In this document: in pieces, positions 27,044 through 34,268 of the stretch
How the letters are laid out: the number at the start of each line of letters is the position of its first letter
How positions within the stretch are numbered: the stretch's first letter is position 1
From: Microvirga zambiensis WSM3693
GTDB taxonomy: Bacteria > Pseudomonadota > Alphaproteobacteria > Rhizobiales > Beijerinckiaceae
NCBI RefSeq assembly: GCF_016735695.1
Contig: NZ_JAERQD010000004.1
Location: forward strand, 140,724-204,723
DNA: 64,000 nucleotides
Reading direction: 5' to 3'
The notes under the pieces: model-generated
Database searches by the model: none
What the model was told of the DNA's origin: nothing
Seen by the model: only the letters and a program-made list of their open reading frames with translations
Position numbers and translations under genes: made by a program

Positions 27044-27069
27044 GGAACATTTGTTTTCGATGAGGCGTT
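27044..27069 (+). promoter_or_regulatory. EcfG-type promoter of a predicted sRNA
   Basis: GGAAC at 27044-27048, N17, CGTT at 27066-27069 on the plus strand. No protein gene follows on this strand; a terminator ends the unit 87 bp later. Confidence 0.78.
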
Positions 27070-27074
27070 CTTAA

Positions 27075-27156
27075 AGCACCGGCCTCCTGGTCCTCCCCGC
27101 ATTCCCCTTGTGCATTGGCCGGCACCTTAGACGGGCTTATGAGCCCGTCTTTTTTT
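27075..27156 (+). ncRNA. Predicted general-stress sRNA, GsrN-like
   Basis: About 80 nt from the expected start point (6-8 nt after CGTT) to the T-run at 27150-27156. The 5' part folds as CCGGCC (27079-27084) with GGCCGG (27117-27122), exposing a 32-nt C/U-rich loop containing CTCCTGGTCCTCCCC. This is complementary to purine-rich ribosome-binding sites. The 3' part is a perfect intrinsic terminator. There is no ATG outside the terminator and no credible ORF. The layout (EcfG promoter, C-rich loop, terminator, next to phyR) is that described for Caulobacter GsrN, an SigT-dependent sRNA. Assigning orthology is inference; a long phyR 3' region is excluded because phyR is on the other strand with its own terminator. 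Confidence 0.7.
27129..27156 (+). terminator. Intrinsic terminator of the predicted sRNA
   Basis: AGACGGGCT-TATG-AGCCCGTCT perfect 9-bp stem followed by seven T. It lies where no plus-strand protein gene ends. Confidence 0.9.
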
Positions 27157-27173
27157 GTGCCCAATACATCGCG

Positions 27174-27203
27174 AAAAAGAAAAGCCCGGCCTTGAGGCCG
27201 GGC
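27174..27203 (-). terminator. Intrinsic terminator of phyR
   Basis: GCCCGGCC-TTGA-GGCCGGGC (27184-27203); on the reverse strand it is followed by TTTTCTTTTT. Confidence 0.88.
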
Positions 27204-27233
27204 GATTACTTGAAGCTATCGTTCGCTGAAGGC

Positions 27234-28040
27234 TCAGGCCGTCGCGGCGCGGGCCTCGCGGCGCCGGGCGCTCTGCTGGAAGAACAGCGCCTGGCTGATG
27301 ACAGCCGATACATTCGCCGGCTGGAAGGGCTTCGCGATCAGGAAGGCCGGCTCCGGACGCTCGCCGGTCAGGAAGCGCTCGGGATAGGCCGTGATGAAGA
27401 TCACCGGCACCTCGAAGGCTTTCAGCAGATCGTTGACCGCATCGAGACCCGAGCTGCCGTCCGCCAGCTGGATATCGGCGAGGATCAGCCCGGGCTGCTT
27501 CGCGGATGCGAGCTTGACGGCTTCCGTCCTCGTGCGGGCGACGCCGGTGACGTTGTGGCCGAGGCCTTCGACAAGCGCCTCGAGATCCATCGCGATCAGA
27601 GGCTCGTCCTCGATGATGAGGATGTCGGTGGCCATGTCGGCCGCAAGCTCGCGGCCGGCCTCGTCGACGAGGTCGCGGACCGTCCGCGTGTCGACGTCGA
27701 GGATCTGGCCGACTTCCTCTTCCCCGAAGCCTTCGAGGCAGGACAGGAGGAACGCCTGGCGGGGCAGCGGCGTGATCTGACCTAGGCGGACTTCCGCCGG
27801 GAGATCGCGCTGGATCTGCTCGCTGCGGCCATTGACCGACAGGGAGTTCCAGATTCGTGTGAAGACCTTGAAGAGCTCGACCTTTACGTTACCGGAAGGG
27901 CTGATGGTCTCCGGCTCGCTCACAAGCGTCTCGAGGGTGGCGGCCACATAGGCGTCACCAGCCATCTGACTGCCTGTCAGGGCTCGGGCGTAACGGCGAA
28001 GATATGGTAAATGCTGGACGACAAGCTGGGCTGTCGACAT
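27234..28040 (-). CDS. phyR: General stress response regulator PhyR
   Basis: An anti-anti-sigma response regulator. When phosphorylated, its sigma-like domain captures NepR and frees EcfG. The ATG at 28040 gives 268 residues (MSTAQLVVQHLPYLRRYARA). Residues about 1-130 are the EcfG-like domain (TPLPRQAFLLSCLEGFGEEE). Residues about 140-255 are the receiver: ILIIEDEPLIAMDLEALVEG with acidic pocket, phospho-acceptor Asp in LILADIQLADGSSG, PVIFITAYPERF and the Lys in LIAKPF. It is divergent from nepR-ecfG, with facing EcfG promoters between, as in Methylobacterium and other Rhizobiales. The cognate PhyK-type histidine kinase is not in the window. Confidence 0.97.
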   Translation of the reverse strand: MSTAQLVVQHLPYLRRYARALTGSQMAGDAYVAATLETLVSEPETISPSGNVKVELFKVFTRIWNSLSVNGRSEQIQRDLPAEVRLGQITPLPRQAFLLSCLEGFGEEEVGQILDVDTRTVRDLVDEAGRELAADMATDILIIEDEPLIAMDLEALVEGLGHNVTGVARTRTEAVKLASAKQPGLILADIQLADGSSGLDAVNDLLKAFEVPVIFITAYPERFLTGERPEPAFLIAKPFQPANVSAVISQALFFQQSARRREARAATA

Positions 28041-28090
28041 TCGCTTCCCCTTAAACTGTGCTTTTGGCTCGTTGTACCGACGGTCCATTC

Positions 28091-28115
28091 AACGCGGCAA
28101 AGCTGCAAAAGTTCC
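28091..28115 (-). promoter_or_regulatory. EcfG-type promoter of phyR
   Basis: Reverse strand GGAAC (28115-28111), N16, CGTT (28094-28091). Its -35 box lies 6 bp from that of the divergent nepR promoter. Confidence 0.85.
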
Positions 28116-28121
28116 ATGGAT

Positions 28122-28146
28122 GGAACCGAGCGCTGCAGCCAGCGTT
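28122..28146 (+). promoter_or_regulatory. EcfG-type promoter of nepR-ecfG
   Basis: GGAAC (28122-28126), N16, CGTT (28143-28146), 77 bp before the nepR start. It implies positive autoregulation of the sigma factor operon. Confidence 0.85.
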
Positions 28147-28222
28147 ATTGCTCGAAAACCAATATATGGATACTGCCAAGGTTGGCCATTCTTTTCCAGG
28201 ACAGGATGGCAAGGGGACACAG

Positions 28223-28447
28223 ATGACGGTCGACAAGGGGAACAAGCTGGCTCGTGTCGTTCTCGAGAACTCGCGCGGGAGCACGCCTGCTACCGATCCG
28301 AAACTCGACACAGGCAGCCAGAAGCGCATCGGCGACCAGCTTCGCGCGATGTACGACGAACTCATGCAGCAGCCTGTGCCGGATCGTTTCAGGGATCTCC
28401 TCGACCAGCTCGACAAGAAGAACGGAGCAAAGGAAGGGTCTCAATGA
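28223..28447 (+). CDS. nepR: Anti-sigma factor NepR
   Basis: A 74-residue protein starting at ATG 28223 after AAGGGGA (28211-28217). It binds EcfG in unstressed cells and PhyR-P under stress. The core GSQKRIGDQLRAMYDELMQQ followed by PVPDRFRDLLDQLDKK holds the two conserved helices of NepR; the ends are polar and poorly conserved. The upstream open frame (back to 28058) crosses the promoter and is not coding. Its TGA overlaps the ecfG ATG (ATGA), which should couple the anti-sigma and sigma factors in a fixed ratio. Confidence 0.95.
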   Translation: MTVDKGNKLARVVLENSRGSTPATDPKLDTGSQKRIGDQLRAMYDELMQQPVPDRFRDLLDQLDKKNGAKEGSQ

Positions 28448-28989
28448 CCCCAGAGCCCGAGCCGGAGCTTCGTGAGGCACTTCTCGCGGCGGTTCCGAGC
28501 CTTCGCGCCTTCGCCATATCGCTTTCCGGCCAGGTCGACCGGGCCGACGATCTCGTTCAGGACACCCTTTTGAGAGCTCTCGCCAATCTGCATCGGTTCG
28601 AGCCGGGCACGAACCTGAATGCCTGGCTCTTCACCATCCTGCGCAATCTCTTCCATTCCGAATACCGGAAACGCCGCCGCGAGGTCGAAGACCCGGACGG
28701 GTCCTATGCCGGTCGCCTCAAGGTCCAGCCGGAACAGAGCTCGCATCTGGATTTCGAGGATTTCCGCAGCGCGCTCGCCAAGCTCCCGGCCGATCAGCGG
28801 GAAGCCCTGCTCCTTGTCGGCGCTTCCGGATTTTCCTACGAGGAGGCGGCTCATATCTGCGGCTGTGCGGTCGGCACCATCAAGAGCCGCGTCAACCGCG
28901 CCCGATTCCGCCTCGCCTCTCTCCTGAACGTGGAAGATATCGACGATCTCGGCCCCGACAGCATGACCCGGGCCGCGCTGCAGGGCTGA
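28444..28989 (+). CDS. ecfG: ECF sigma factor EcfG, general stress response
   Basis: A 181-residue group ECF15-type sigma factor. Region 2 covers about residues 15-80 (LSGQVDRADDLVQDTLLRAL, NAWLFTILRNLFHSEYRKRR). Region 4 covers about 115-170 (LPADQREALLLVGASGFSYE, GCAVGTIKSRVNRARFRLAS). It directs RNA polymerase to GGAAC-N16/17-CGTT promoters, ten of which are visible around it. It overlaps nepR by 4 bp and ends before a strong bidirectional terminator. Confidence 0.96.
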   Translation: MTPEPEPELREALLAAVPSLRAFAISLSGQVDRADDLVQDTLLRALANLHRFEPGTNLNAWLFTILRNLFHSEYRKRRREVEDPDGSYAGRLKVQPEQSSHLDFEDFRSALAKLPADQREALLLVGASGFSYEEAAHICGCAVGTIKSRVNRARFRLASLLNVEDIDDLGPDSMTRAALQG

Positions 28990-29028
28990 GCATCGAAAAC
29001 GACCTGCCCTTTCGTCATCACCGCAACG

Positions 29029-29060
29029 AAAAACGCCGCCCTTGCGGGGGCGGCGCTTTT
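29029..29060. terminator. Bidirectional terminator between ecfG and the DUF1328 gene
   Basis: CGCCGCCC (29034-29041) pairs with GGGCGGCG (29048-29055), flanked by A-rich and T-rich runs on both sides. It serves ecfG on the plus strand and the DUF1328 gene on the minus strand. Confidence 0.85.
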
Positions 29061-29081
29061 TGACAGGATGCCTGAGCGGCA

Positions 29082-29255
29082 TCACATGGGGCTTCGTCCG
29101 CGCAGCAGGCCGATGACGGCGGAAATGGCGAACAGGACGATCGCAACAAAGAAGATCAGCTTCGCGATCTCAACGGCCGTGCCGGCAATGCCGCCAAAGC
29201 CGAAAAGAGCTGCGACGAGAGCGATAATCAGAAAAGTGACAGCCCAACCGAGCAT
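29082..29255 (-). CDS. DUF1328 small membrane protein (YtjA-like)
   Basis: A 57-residue protein read on the reverse strand from ATG 29255: [20 protein letters not shown], then [20 protein letters not shown] and [17 protein letters not shown]. Two membrane helices with a GFGGIAG turn are characteristic of DUF1328, a tiny inner-membrane family often induced by stress; the function is unknown. CGAGGT gives the ribosome-binding site. A GGAAC-N17-CGTT promoter lies 51-76 bp upstream. The gene is short and easily missed. Confidence 0.9.
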   Translation of the reverse strand: MLGWAVTFLIIALVAALFGFGGIAGTAVEIAKLIFFVAIVLFAISAVIGLLRGRSPM

Positions 29256-29305
29256 GGTGTTACCTCGCTAACTTACAATCGACGATAAGTCGACGATGCA
29301 GCAAC

Positions 29306-29331
29306 AACGCCAAGCGCGACTGTAAGGTTCC
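29306..29331 (-). promoter_or_regulatory. EcfG-type promoter of the DUF1328 gene
   Basis: Reverse strand GGAAC (29331-29327), N17, CGTT (29309-29306). The longer spacer is within the accepted 16-17 range. Confidence 0.78.
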
Positions 29332-29391
29332 GCCTGATCGCGCAGTGTTCATCTCCCATTCAATAGTAATCCCGCAGGCTTTTCGTCGCAT

Positions 29392-29416
29392 GGAACCTGC
29401 CTCTTGGCCGTACGTT
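29392..29416 (+). promoter_or_regulatory. EcfG-type promoter of the small membrane protein gene
   Basis: GGAAC (29392-29396), N16, CGTT (29413-29416), 28 bp before the start codon. Divergent from the DUF1328 promoter. Confidence 0.82.
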
Positions 29417-29443
29417 TTCAAGAACACCTGGGAGAGATGACCG

Positions 29444-29650
29444 ATGACTCGTTCAGTGGCTCTTCGTGCCTTCTGTATTTTTGCCTTTTTTACCGCGCTC
29501 ACGGCGATTACCGGATTGGTTTCGCACGTTGAAATTGCCGAAGTGCTTTTCCTGATCGCCGGCTCTCTTTCCGCCGTCATGCTTTTCTTCGCCGCGGCAA
29601 CGGCACCTTCGCAAAATCTCGTCCCCGTGCGCGTTCGTCGTCGGCGCTGA
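29444..29650 (+). CDS. Small two-helix membrane protein, predicted EcfG-dependent
   Basis: A 68-residue protein with two hydrophobic segments (about residues 6-26 and 30-53) and a strongly basic tail VPVRVRRRR, likely cytoplasmic. No family recognised. GGGAGAG at 29430-29436 precedes ATG 29444. Perfect EcfG promoter upstream and intrinsic terminator downstream make it a complete monocistronic stress gene. It resembles the neighbouring DUF1328 product in size and layout but not in sequence. Confidence 0.75.
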   Translation: MTRSVALRAFCIFAFFTALTAITGLVSHVEIAEVLFLIAGSLSAVMLFFAAATAPSQNLVPVRVRRRR

Positions 29651-29671
29651 TCGCTCTGCATCGGTCGACAT

Positions 29672-29698
29672 AGGCGGCTCGAAGGAGCCGCCTTTTTC
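29672..29698 (+). terminator. Terminator of the small membrane protein gene
   Basis: GGCGGCTC-GAAG-GAGCCGCC stem-loop (29673-29692) followed by TTTTT. Confidence 0.9.
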
Positions 29699-29701
29699 AT
29701 G

Positions 29702-30562
29702 TCAGGCCTCCGTCGCCTCGCCGCCGTTCGGATGAAGCACAGAGCCCGTGACATAGGAAGAATCCTCGCAGGCCAGAAACAGATAGGCCGGCGCCACCTC
29801 GTTCGGCTGCCCCGGACGCTTCATCGGCGTTTTGGCACCGAACTGCTTCACTTCCTCTGCGGAGAAGGTCGATGGAATCAAGGGCGTCCAGATCGGCCCC
29901 GGCGCTACGCCGTTCACGCGGATGCCATCGCTTGCAAGCTTCTGCGCCAATGATCGCGTGAAAGCCACGATGGCGCCCTTCGTCGCGCTGTAATCGAGCA
30001 GATGCGAGCTGCCGCGATAGGCCGTGACAGACGTGGTGTTGATGATCGCCGCTCCCTTCTTCAGGTGCGGCATCGCCGCCTGCGCCATGTAGAAGTAGCC
30101 GAAGATGTTCGTGCGGAATGTGCTCTCGATCTGCTCCGGCGTGATCTCTGCGATCTCGTCTTTCGGATGCTGCTCGGCGGCATTGTTGACGAGCACGTCG
30201 AGCCGACCGAATCGCTCGATGACCTGATCGATGGCGGAGCCGCAGAAAGCGGGATCGCCAACATTGCCGGCGAGCGTCAGACACGAGCGCCCTTCCCGTT
30301 CCACCAGGCGCTTCGTCTCCTGCGCGTCCTCGGTCTCGTTCAGATAGACGATCGCAAGATCGGCACCTTCGCGGGCGAACAGAACGGCCGTCGCCCGTCC
30401 GATGCCGCTGTCGCCGCCGGTGATGAGCGCGACCTTGTCCTTGAGACGCCCGCTGCCGGGATAGCGGGGCTCGTAATCGGGTCGCGGATGCATCTCCGTC
30501 TCGTGCCCGGGCTGATGATCCTGCTCTTGCGGCGGCAGGGTCTGTTTCTGTTCGGAACTCAT
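29702..30562 (-). CDS. SDR family NAD(P)-dependent oxidoreductase, stress-type
   Basis: A 286-residue short-chain dehydrogenase with a polar N-terminal extension of about 38 residues (QEQDHQPGHETEMHPRPDYE) typical of the YhdF/YghA/general-stress-protein-39 subgroup. It has the cofactor loop ALITGGDSGIGRATAVLFAR near residue 45, NNAA near 127, catalytic Ser, then YSATKGA (Tyr and Lys) near 192-196, and PGPIWTPLIPS. The substrate is unknown; relatives are sigma-B or stress controlled. An EcfG-type promoter lies 84-108 bp upstream, overlapping the neighbouring permease terminator. Confidence 0.92.
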   Translation of the reverse strand: MSSEQKQTLPPQEQDHQPGHETEMHPRPDYEPRYPGSGRLKDKVALITGGDSGIGRATAVLFAREGADLAIVYLNETEDAQETKRLVEREGRSCLTLAGNVGDPAFCGSAIDQVIERFGRLDVLVNNAAEQHPKDEIAEITPEQIESTFRTNIFGYFYMAQAAMPHLKKGAAIINTTSVTAYRGSSHLLDYSATKGAIVAFTRSLAQKLASDGIRVNGVAPGPIWTPLIPSTFSAEEVKQFGAKTPMKRPGQPNEVAPAYLFLACEDSSYVTGSVLHPNGGEATEA

Positions 30563-30620
30563 GCGGAAATCCCTCGACGGAAAAGACGCACGGGTTTCGG
30601 ATCGTGGCGAAAACCGGATG

Positions 30621-30653
30621 CAAAACGAAACCCGCGTTGAGGCTCAACGCGGG
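30621..30653 (-). terminator. Terminator of the nucleobase permease gene
   Basis: CCCGCGTTGA-GGC-TCAACGCGGG (30631-30653), followed on the reverse strand by TTTCGTTTT. The -10 box of the SDR gene promoter (30646-30649) lies inside this stem. Confidence 0.85.
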
Positions 30654-30670
30654 CTCGAAAAGCGTGTTCC
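30646..30670 (-). promoter_or_regulatory. EcfG-type promoter of the SDR oxidoreductase gene
   Basis: Reverse strand GGAAC (30670-30666), N16, CGTT (30649-30646). It overlaps the preceding terminator stem. Confidence 0.72.
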
Positions 30671-30685
30671 TGGAAAGTGTAACAG

Positions 30686-32017
30686 CTAGTGCGACATGCC
30701 CGCCGGTTCGCCCCTGCCCGGTGCCATCTGCAGGATGTGATAGAGGATGATGGCGCCGAAGGTTGCAGTGCCGATGCCATCCAGGGTGAAGCCGGCCACG
30801 TTCAGCTTGAAGTTGCCGGCACCTAGAACGAGAGCCACCGCGACGGTGATCAGATTGCGCGGGTTCGAGAAGTCGACCCGGTTCTCGACCCAGATCCGGC
30901 CGGCGGTCGCGGCGATGAGGCCGAACACCACGATGGAGAGGCCTCCGAGCACGGGGCCCGGAATGGTGCCGATGAAGGCGCCGAACTTCGGCGACAGGCC
31001 GAGCAGCAGGGCGAAGCCCGCCGCGATGATGAAGACCAGGGTCGAATAGATGCGGGTCACAGCCATTACGCCCATGTTCTCGGCATAGGTGGTCATGCCC
31101 GTGCCGCCGGCGGAGCCGGAGAGCATGGTGGCGAGACCGTCGCCCATGAAGGCGCGCCCGAGATAGGGATCGAGGTTGCGTCCGGTCATGGCGCCGATCG
31201 CCTTGATGTGTCCGAGATTCTCGGCCACCAGGATGATGGCGACGGGAGCGATCAGGCTGATCGCCCGCGCATCGAAGACGGGACTATGGAAGGTCGGCAG
31301 GCCGAACCAGGCCGCTTGAGCCACCTTCGTGAAGTCGATGGGCTGGCCGAGGCCAAGGAGGTTGGCGCAGACATAGTACAGCAGGTAGCCGGCGGCGCCG
31401 CCGATCAGCACCGGCAGGCGGCGCCACATTCCGGGCGCATAGACCGCAACGAGCCCCACCGCCACCACGGTCGCGAGCGCAATCCAGCGGGCGAAATTGC
31501 TTCCCGCCGCGTTGTCGGGCGTCACGCCGGAGGCGCTGTTGATGGCGATCGGCGCCAGTACCAGGCCGATGGCGGCCACGATGGCGCCGGTGACCACGGG
31601 CGGCATCAGCCGCTCGATCCAGCGGTGACCGGCCATCTGCACCACGACGCCGATGAGGAAATAGAGCGCGCCGGCCGCGATGATGCCACCGAGCGCCAGG
31701 GCGATGTTCGGGTTCGGGCTGCCGACGCTCGCGCCGGTGGCGACGAGGACGGGCCCGATGAAGGCGAAGCTCGAGCCGAGATAGCTCGGCACCCGTCCGC
31801 CGACCACGAGGAAGAAGATCAGCGTCGCCAACCCTGAGAACAGGATCGAGACGTTCGGATCGAAGCCCATCAGGATCGGCGCCAGCACCGTCGCGCCGAA
31901 CATGGCGACCACGTGCTGCAGGCCGAGAACCACCATCTGGCCCGCCGGCAGCCGCTCGTCCGGCATGATGACGCCTTCGGTCTTCAGGCTCCACCGTGGA
32001 AAGTAACCGTCGCTCAT
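30686..32017 (-). CDS. Uracil/xanthine permease family protein (NCS2)
   Basis: A 443-residue transporter starting at ATG 32017 (GGGGGATTTT upstream). It has about 12-14 hydrophobic segments with NCS2 marks: LGLQHVVAMFGATVLAPILM near the N-terminus, FAFIGPVLVATGAS, VAIILVAENLGHIKAIGAMT (the conserved Glu) and a GGTGMTTYAENMGVMAVTR stretch. UraA and RutG are the closest characterised types; proton-coupled uracil or pyrimidine uptake is the likely role. Neighbouring genes are unrelated, and two palindromes fill its upstream region. Confidence 0.93.
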   Translation of the reverse strand: MSDGYFPRWSLKTEGVIMPDERLPAGQMVVLGLQHVVAMFGATVLAPILMGFDPNVSILFSGLATLIFFLVVGGRVPSYLGSSFAFIGPVLVATGASVGSPNPNIALALGGIIAAGALYFLIGVVVQMAGHRWIERLMPPVVTGAIVAAIGLVLAPIAINSASGVTPDNAAGSNFARWIALATVVAVGLVAVYAPGMWRRLPVLIGGAAGYLLYYVCANLLGLGQPIDFTKVAQAAWFGLPTFHSPVFDARAISLIAPVAIILVAENLGHIKAIGAMTGRNLDPYLGRAFMGDGLATMLSGSAGGTGMTTYAENMGVMAVTRIYSTLVFIIAAGFALLLGLSPKFGAFIGTIPGPVLGGLSIVVFGLIAATAGRIWVENRVDFSNPRNLITVAVALVLGAGNFKLNVAGFTLDGIGTATFGAIILYHILQMAPGRGEPAGMSH

Positions 32018-32031
32018 AAAATCCCCCAAGC

Positions 32032-32140
32032 GCATCGTGCGGAAAAGTGGACCCGGTTTTCAGCACTCAACGATGCGCCGCCAATGGATCGAGCATCGGA
32101 TTGGATCCCAAAAGTGGGTCCACTTTTGGGTCCGATGCTC
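32032..32140. repeat. Pair of dispersed GCATCG...CGATGC palindromes
   Basis: Copy one (32032-32076) runs GCATCGTGCGGAAAAGTGG ... CAACGATGC. Copy two (32091-32140) is a near-perfect palindrome GAGCATCGGA ... TCCGATGCTC with centre CCAAAAGTGGGTCCACTTTTGG. A relative lies at 19088-19131. They sit in the permease promoter region; the rest to 32280 shows nothing clear. Confidence 0.65.
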
Positions 32141-32280
32141 TAGCGGTCGCAAATTCGGCCGCAACCTAGACCCGGCAATGCCGAAATGGCTAGGCGGAGA
32201 AAACGCTTATTAACCGGCGAGACGGGTCGAATTCTGGACAAGATCGCCGATGAGGCTCACATCATTCCCGATCGCGACGG

Positions 32281-33312
32281 ATGAGGATGAAAATGCGCAA
32301 GGATTACCAAGTGCCGGAAGGCACCCTGCACCGCCTCTGGATCGACAGCCAATGCCTGAAGGACAACTTTCTCGGCGATCCCTCCCGGCGCCGGGTCGAC
32401 GTCTATATCCCCGCAGGCCATGACGGCCGAGGCCTCCCCCTCCTCGTCGACCTCGTCGGCTATACGGCCGGCGGTCCCGCTCACACCAACTGGAAGAACT
32501 ACGGCGAGAACGCGCCGGAGCGCCTCGACCGCCTCATCGGCACCGGCGCCATGCCGCCGGTCGTCGTGGCCTTTCCGGACTGCTTCACCAGGCTGGGCGG
32601 CAACCAATATGTCGACAGCGCGGCCATGGGGCCGTGGGAGACCTTCCTCATCCGCGAGATGCTGCCCTTCGTCGAGGAGCGCTTCGGCTGCGGAGGCAAC
32701 GGGCGCCGGGGCGTGTTCGGCAAGAGTTCGGGCGGTTACGGCGCCATGGTCCACGCCCTGCGGCAAGGTGGCTCGGTGTGGTCGGCGGCGGCCTCCCATT
32801 CGGGCGATGTCGGCTTCGAATATCTGTACCACCTCGGCGAATTCGCTGCGGCTTTGCGCCACCTCGTCGACCACAACATGTCCATCGAGGCTTTCCTGCG
32901 TAAATTCGAGGCCGGCCCCAAGGCCAAGGACAAGGACTGGCACGTGCTGATGCTGCTCGCCCAGGCGGCGAGCTTCGATCCGGATACGAGCCAGTTCTAC
33001 GGCGTTCGCCTCCCCGTGGATCTCGTCACCTGCGAGATCATCGACGAGCGCTGGTCCAACTGGCTCAAGTGGGATCCGCTGCGCATGGTCGACCGGCCCG
33101 AATACCAGGACAATCTGCGCAAGCTGAAAGCCTTCTACATCGATTGCGGCGACATCGACCAATACAACATGGTCTACGGCTCGCGCATCCTGCGCCGGAA
33201 GCTCACGGATGCCGGCATTCCCCACACCTACGAGGAATTCCACGACGACCATTCCTCGGTCGATTACCGCATGGATGTCAGCCTGCCGCTGCTCGCCAAG
33301 GCGCTGACGTAA
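32281..33312 (+). CDS. Esterase family alpha/beta hydrolase (D-type, FrmB/enterochelin esterase-like)
   Basis: About 343 residues, soluble. It has the nucleophile elbow GKSSGGYGAM with Ser near 149, the oxyanion region LVDLVGYTAGG, and a late acid and His (FHDDHSSVDYR). It matches the esterase D superfamily including S-formylglutathione hydrolase and feruloyl esterases, with an unusually long lid between 165 and 260. ATG 32281 opens the frame; ATG 32293, with GAGGATG before it, may be the real start. It is convergent with the next gene (8 bp gap). Confidence 0.85.
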   Translation: MRMKMRKDYQVPEGTLHRLWIDSQCLKDNFLGDPSRRRVDVYIPAGHDGRGLPLLVDLVGYTAGGPAHTNWKNYGENAPERLDRLIGTGAMPPVVVAFPDCFTRLGGNQYVDSAAMGPWETFLIREMLPFVEERFGCGGNGRRGVFGKSSGGYGAMVHALRQGGSVWSAAASHSGDVGFEYLYHLGEFAAALRHLVDHNMSIEAFLRKFEAGPKAKDKDWHVLMLLAQAASFDPDTSQFYGVRLPVDLVTCEIIDERWSNWLKWDPLRMVDRPEYQDNLRKLKAFYIDCGDIDQYNMVYGSRILRRKLTDAGIPHTYEEFHDDHSSVDYRMDVSLPLLAKALT

Positions 33313-33320
33313 GGTCCGGC

Positions 33321-34268
33321 TCAGGCGCCGTCGGGCTCGTCCTCGGTCGGCAATTCGCAATGGTTGTGGATATGGGTCGCCGCCAAAGCGGCATGACCCA
33401 TGCCGACGACGATCTGGTCGAGCCCGCGGACGATGTCGCCGGCGGCATAGAGTCCCTTCACGCTCGTCTGGCAGTGGCTGTCGACGATGAGCCCGCCGGA
33501 CGGGTCATGCTTCGCGCCGAGCGAGATCGCGAGATCCGAGCGGTATTTCAGGCCGAGCGCCGAATAGAGCACGTCGAACCGGTGCTCCTTGCCGCCCATA
33601 TGCACGGCGGAAATCCGGTCATCCTCCATCTCGAGGGATTCCACGGGGCTTTCGACGATCTTGATGTCGTGCTCGTCGAGCCTCGCCTGCTGCTCCGGAT
33701 TCAGCTCGAGCGGCTGCCCGAGCGTCAGCAGCGTCACGTCGCGGGAATAGGTGCGCGCGATGAAGACCGCCTCGCCAATGCCGTGGGCGCCGTAGCCGAT
33801 GACGGCGATCTTGCGGTCGCGGGATTCATAGCCGTCGCAGATCGGGCAATAGCGCACGAGCCCGCGCTGGACGGCGTTGGGCATGTCGGGCAGGTCGGGC
33901 TCGATATCGACTGAGCCGGTGGCCAGCACCACGCGCCGGGCCGCGATCTGCTCCATGCCGCCATCCTTGTCTTCTACCACCGCGATGAAGCGGTCCGGCT
34001 GCTTCTTGAGCCCGGTGACCCGCCCGGCCTGGACCACGGCGCCGTATTGCTCGAGATTGGTGCGGGTCCGGAGCAGGATCTCCTCCCCGGAAATGCCCTC
34101 GGCGAAGACTGGGATGTTATGGCTCGTCGGAATCCAGGCCGCCCGCGGCGTGCCGCTGTCGATCACCGCGAAACGGCGCTTGAACCGGGCCAGATACAGC
34201 CCCGTCGTCAGCCCCGCCGGCCCGCCGCCGACGATCAGGCAATCCAAGATATCCCCGTTCGATCCCAT
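33321..34268 (-). CDS. Thioredoxin reductase-like NAD(P)/FAD oxidoreductase
   Basis: A 315-residue flavoprotein. It has the FAD loop LIVGGGPAGLTTGLYLARF near residue 11, redox-active C141-P-I-C144 in RYCPICDGYE, the NADPH loop VIGYGAHGIGEAVFIAR near 158, and the C-terminal LYAAGDIVRGLDQIVVGMGH. The architecture is that of bacterial TrxB, but the sequence is of the divergent YumC/TrxR-like group; the substrate is a thioredoxin-like partner or unknown. Last gene of the core-like part of the window. 34269-34617 has no gene, only a short hairpin near 34333-34350. Confidence 0.9.
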   Translation of the reverse strand: MGSNGDILDCLIVGGGPAGLTTGLYLARFKRRFAVIDSGTPRAAWIPTSHNIPVFAEGISGEEILLRTRTNLEQYGAVVQAGRVTGLKKQPDRFIAVVEDKDGGMEQIAARRVVLATGSVDIEPDLPDMPNAVQRGLVRYCPICDGYESRDRKIAVIGYGAHGIGEAVFIARTYSRDVTLLTLGQPLELNPEQQARLDEHDIKIVESPVESLEMEDDRISAVHMGGKEHRFDVLYSALGLKYRSDLAISLGAKHDPSGGLIVDSHCQTSVKGLYAAGDIVRGLDQIVVGMGHAALAATHIHNHCELPTEDEPDGA

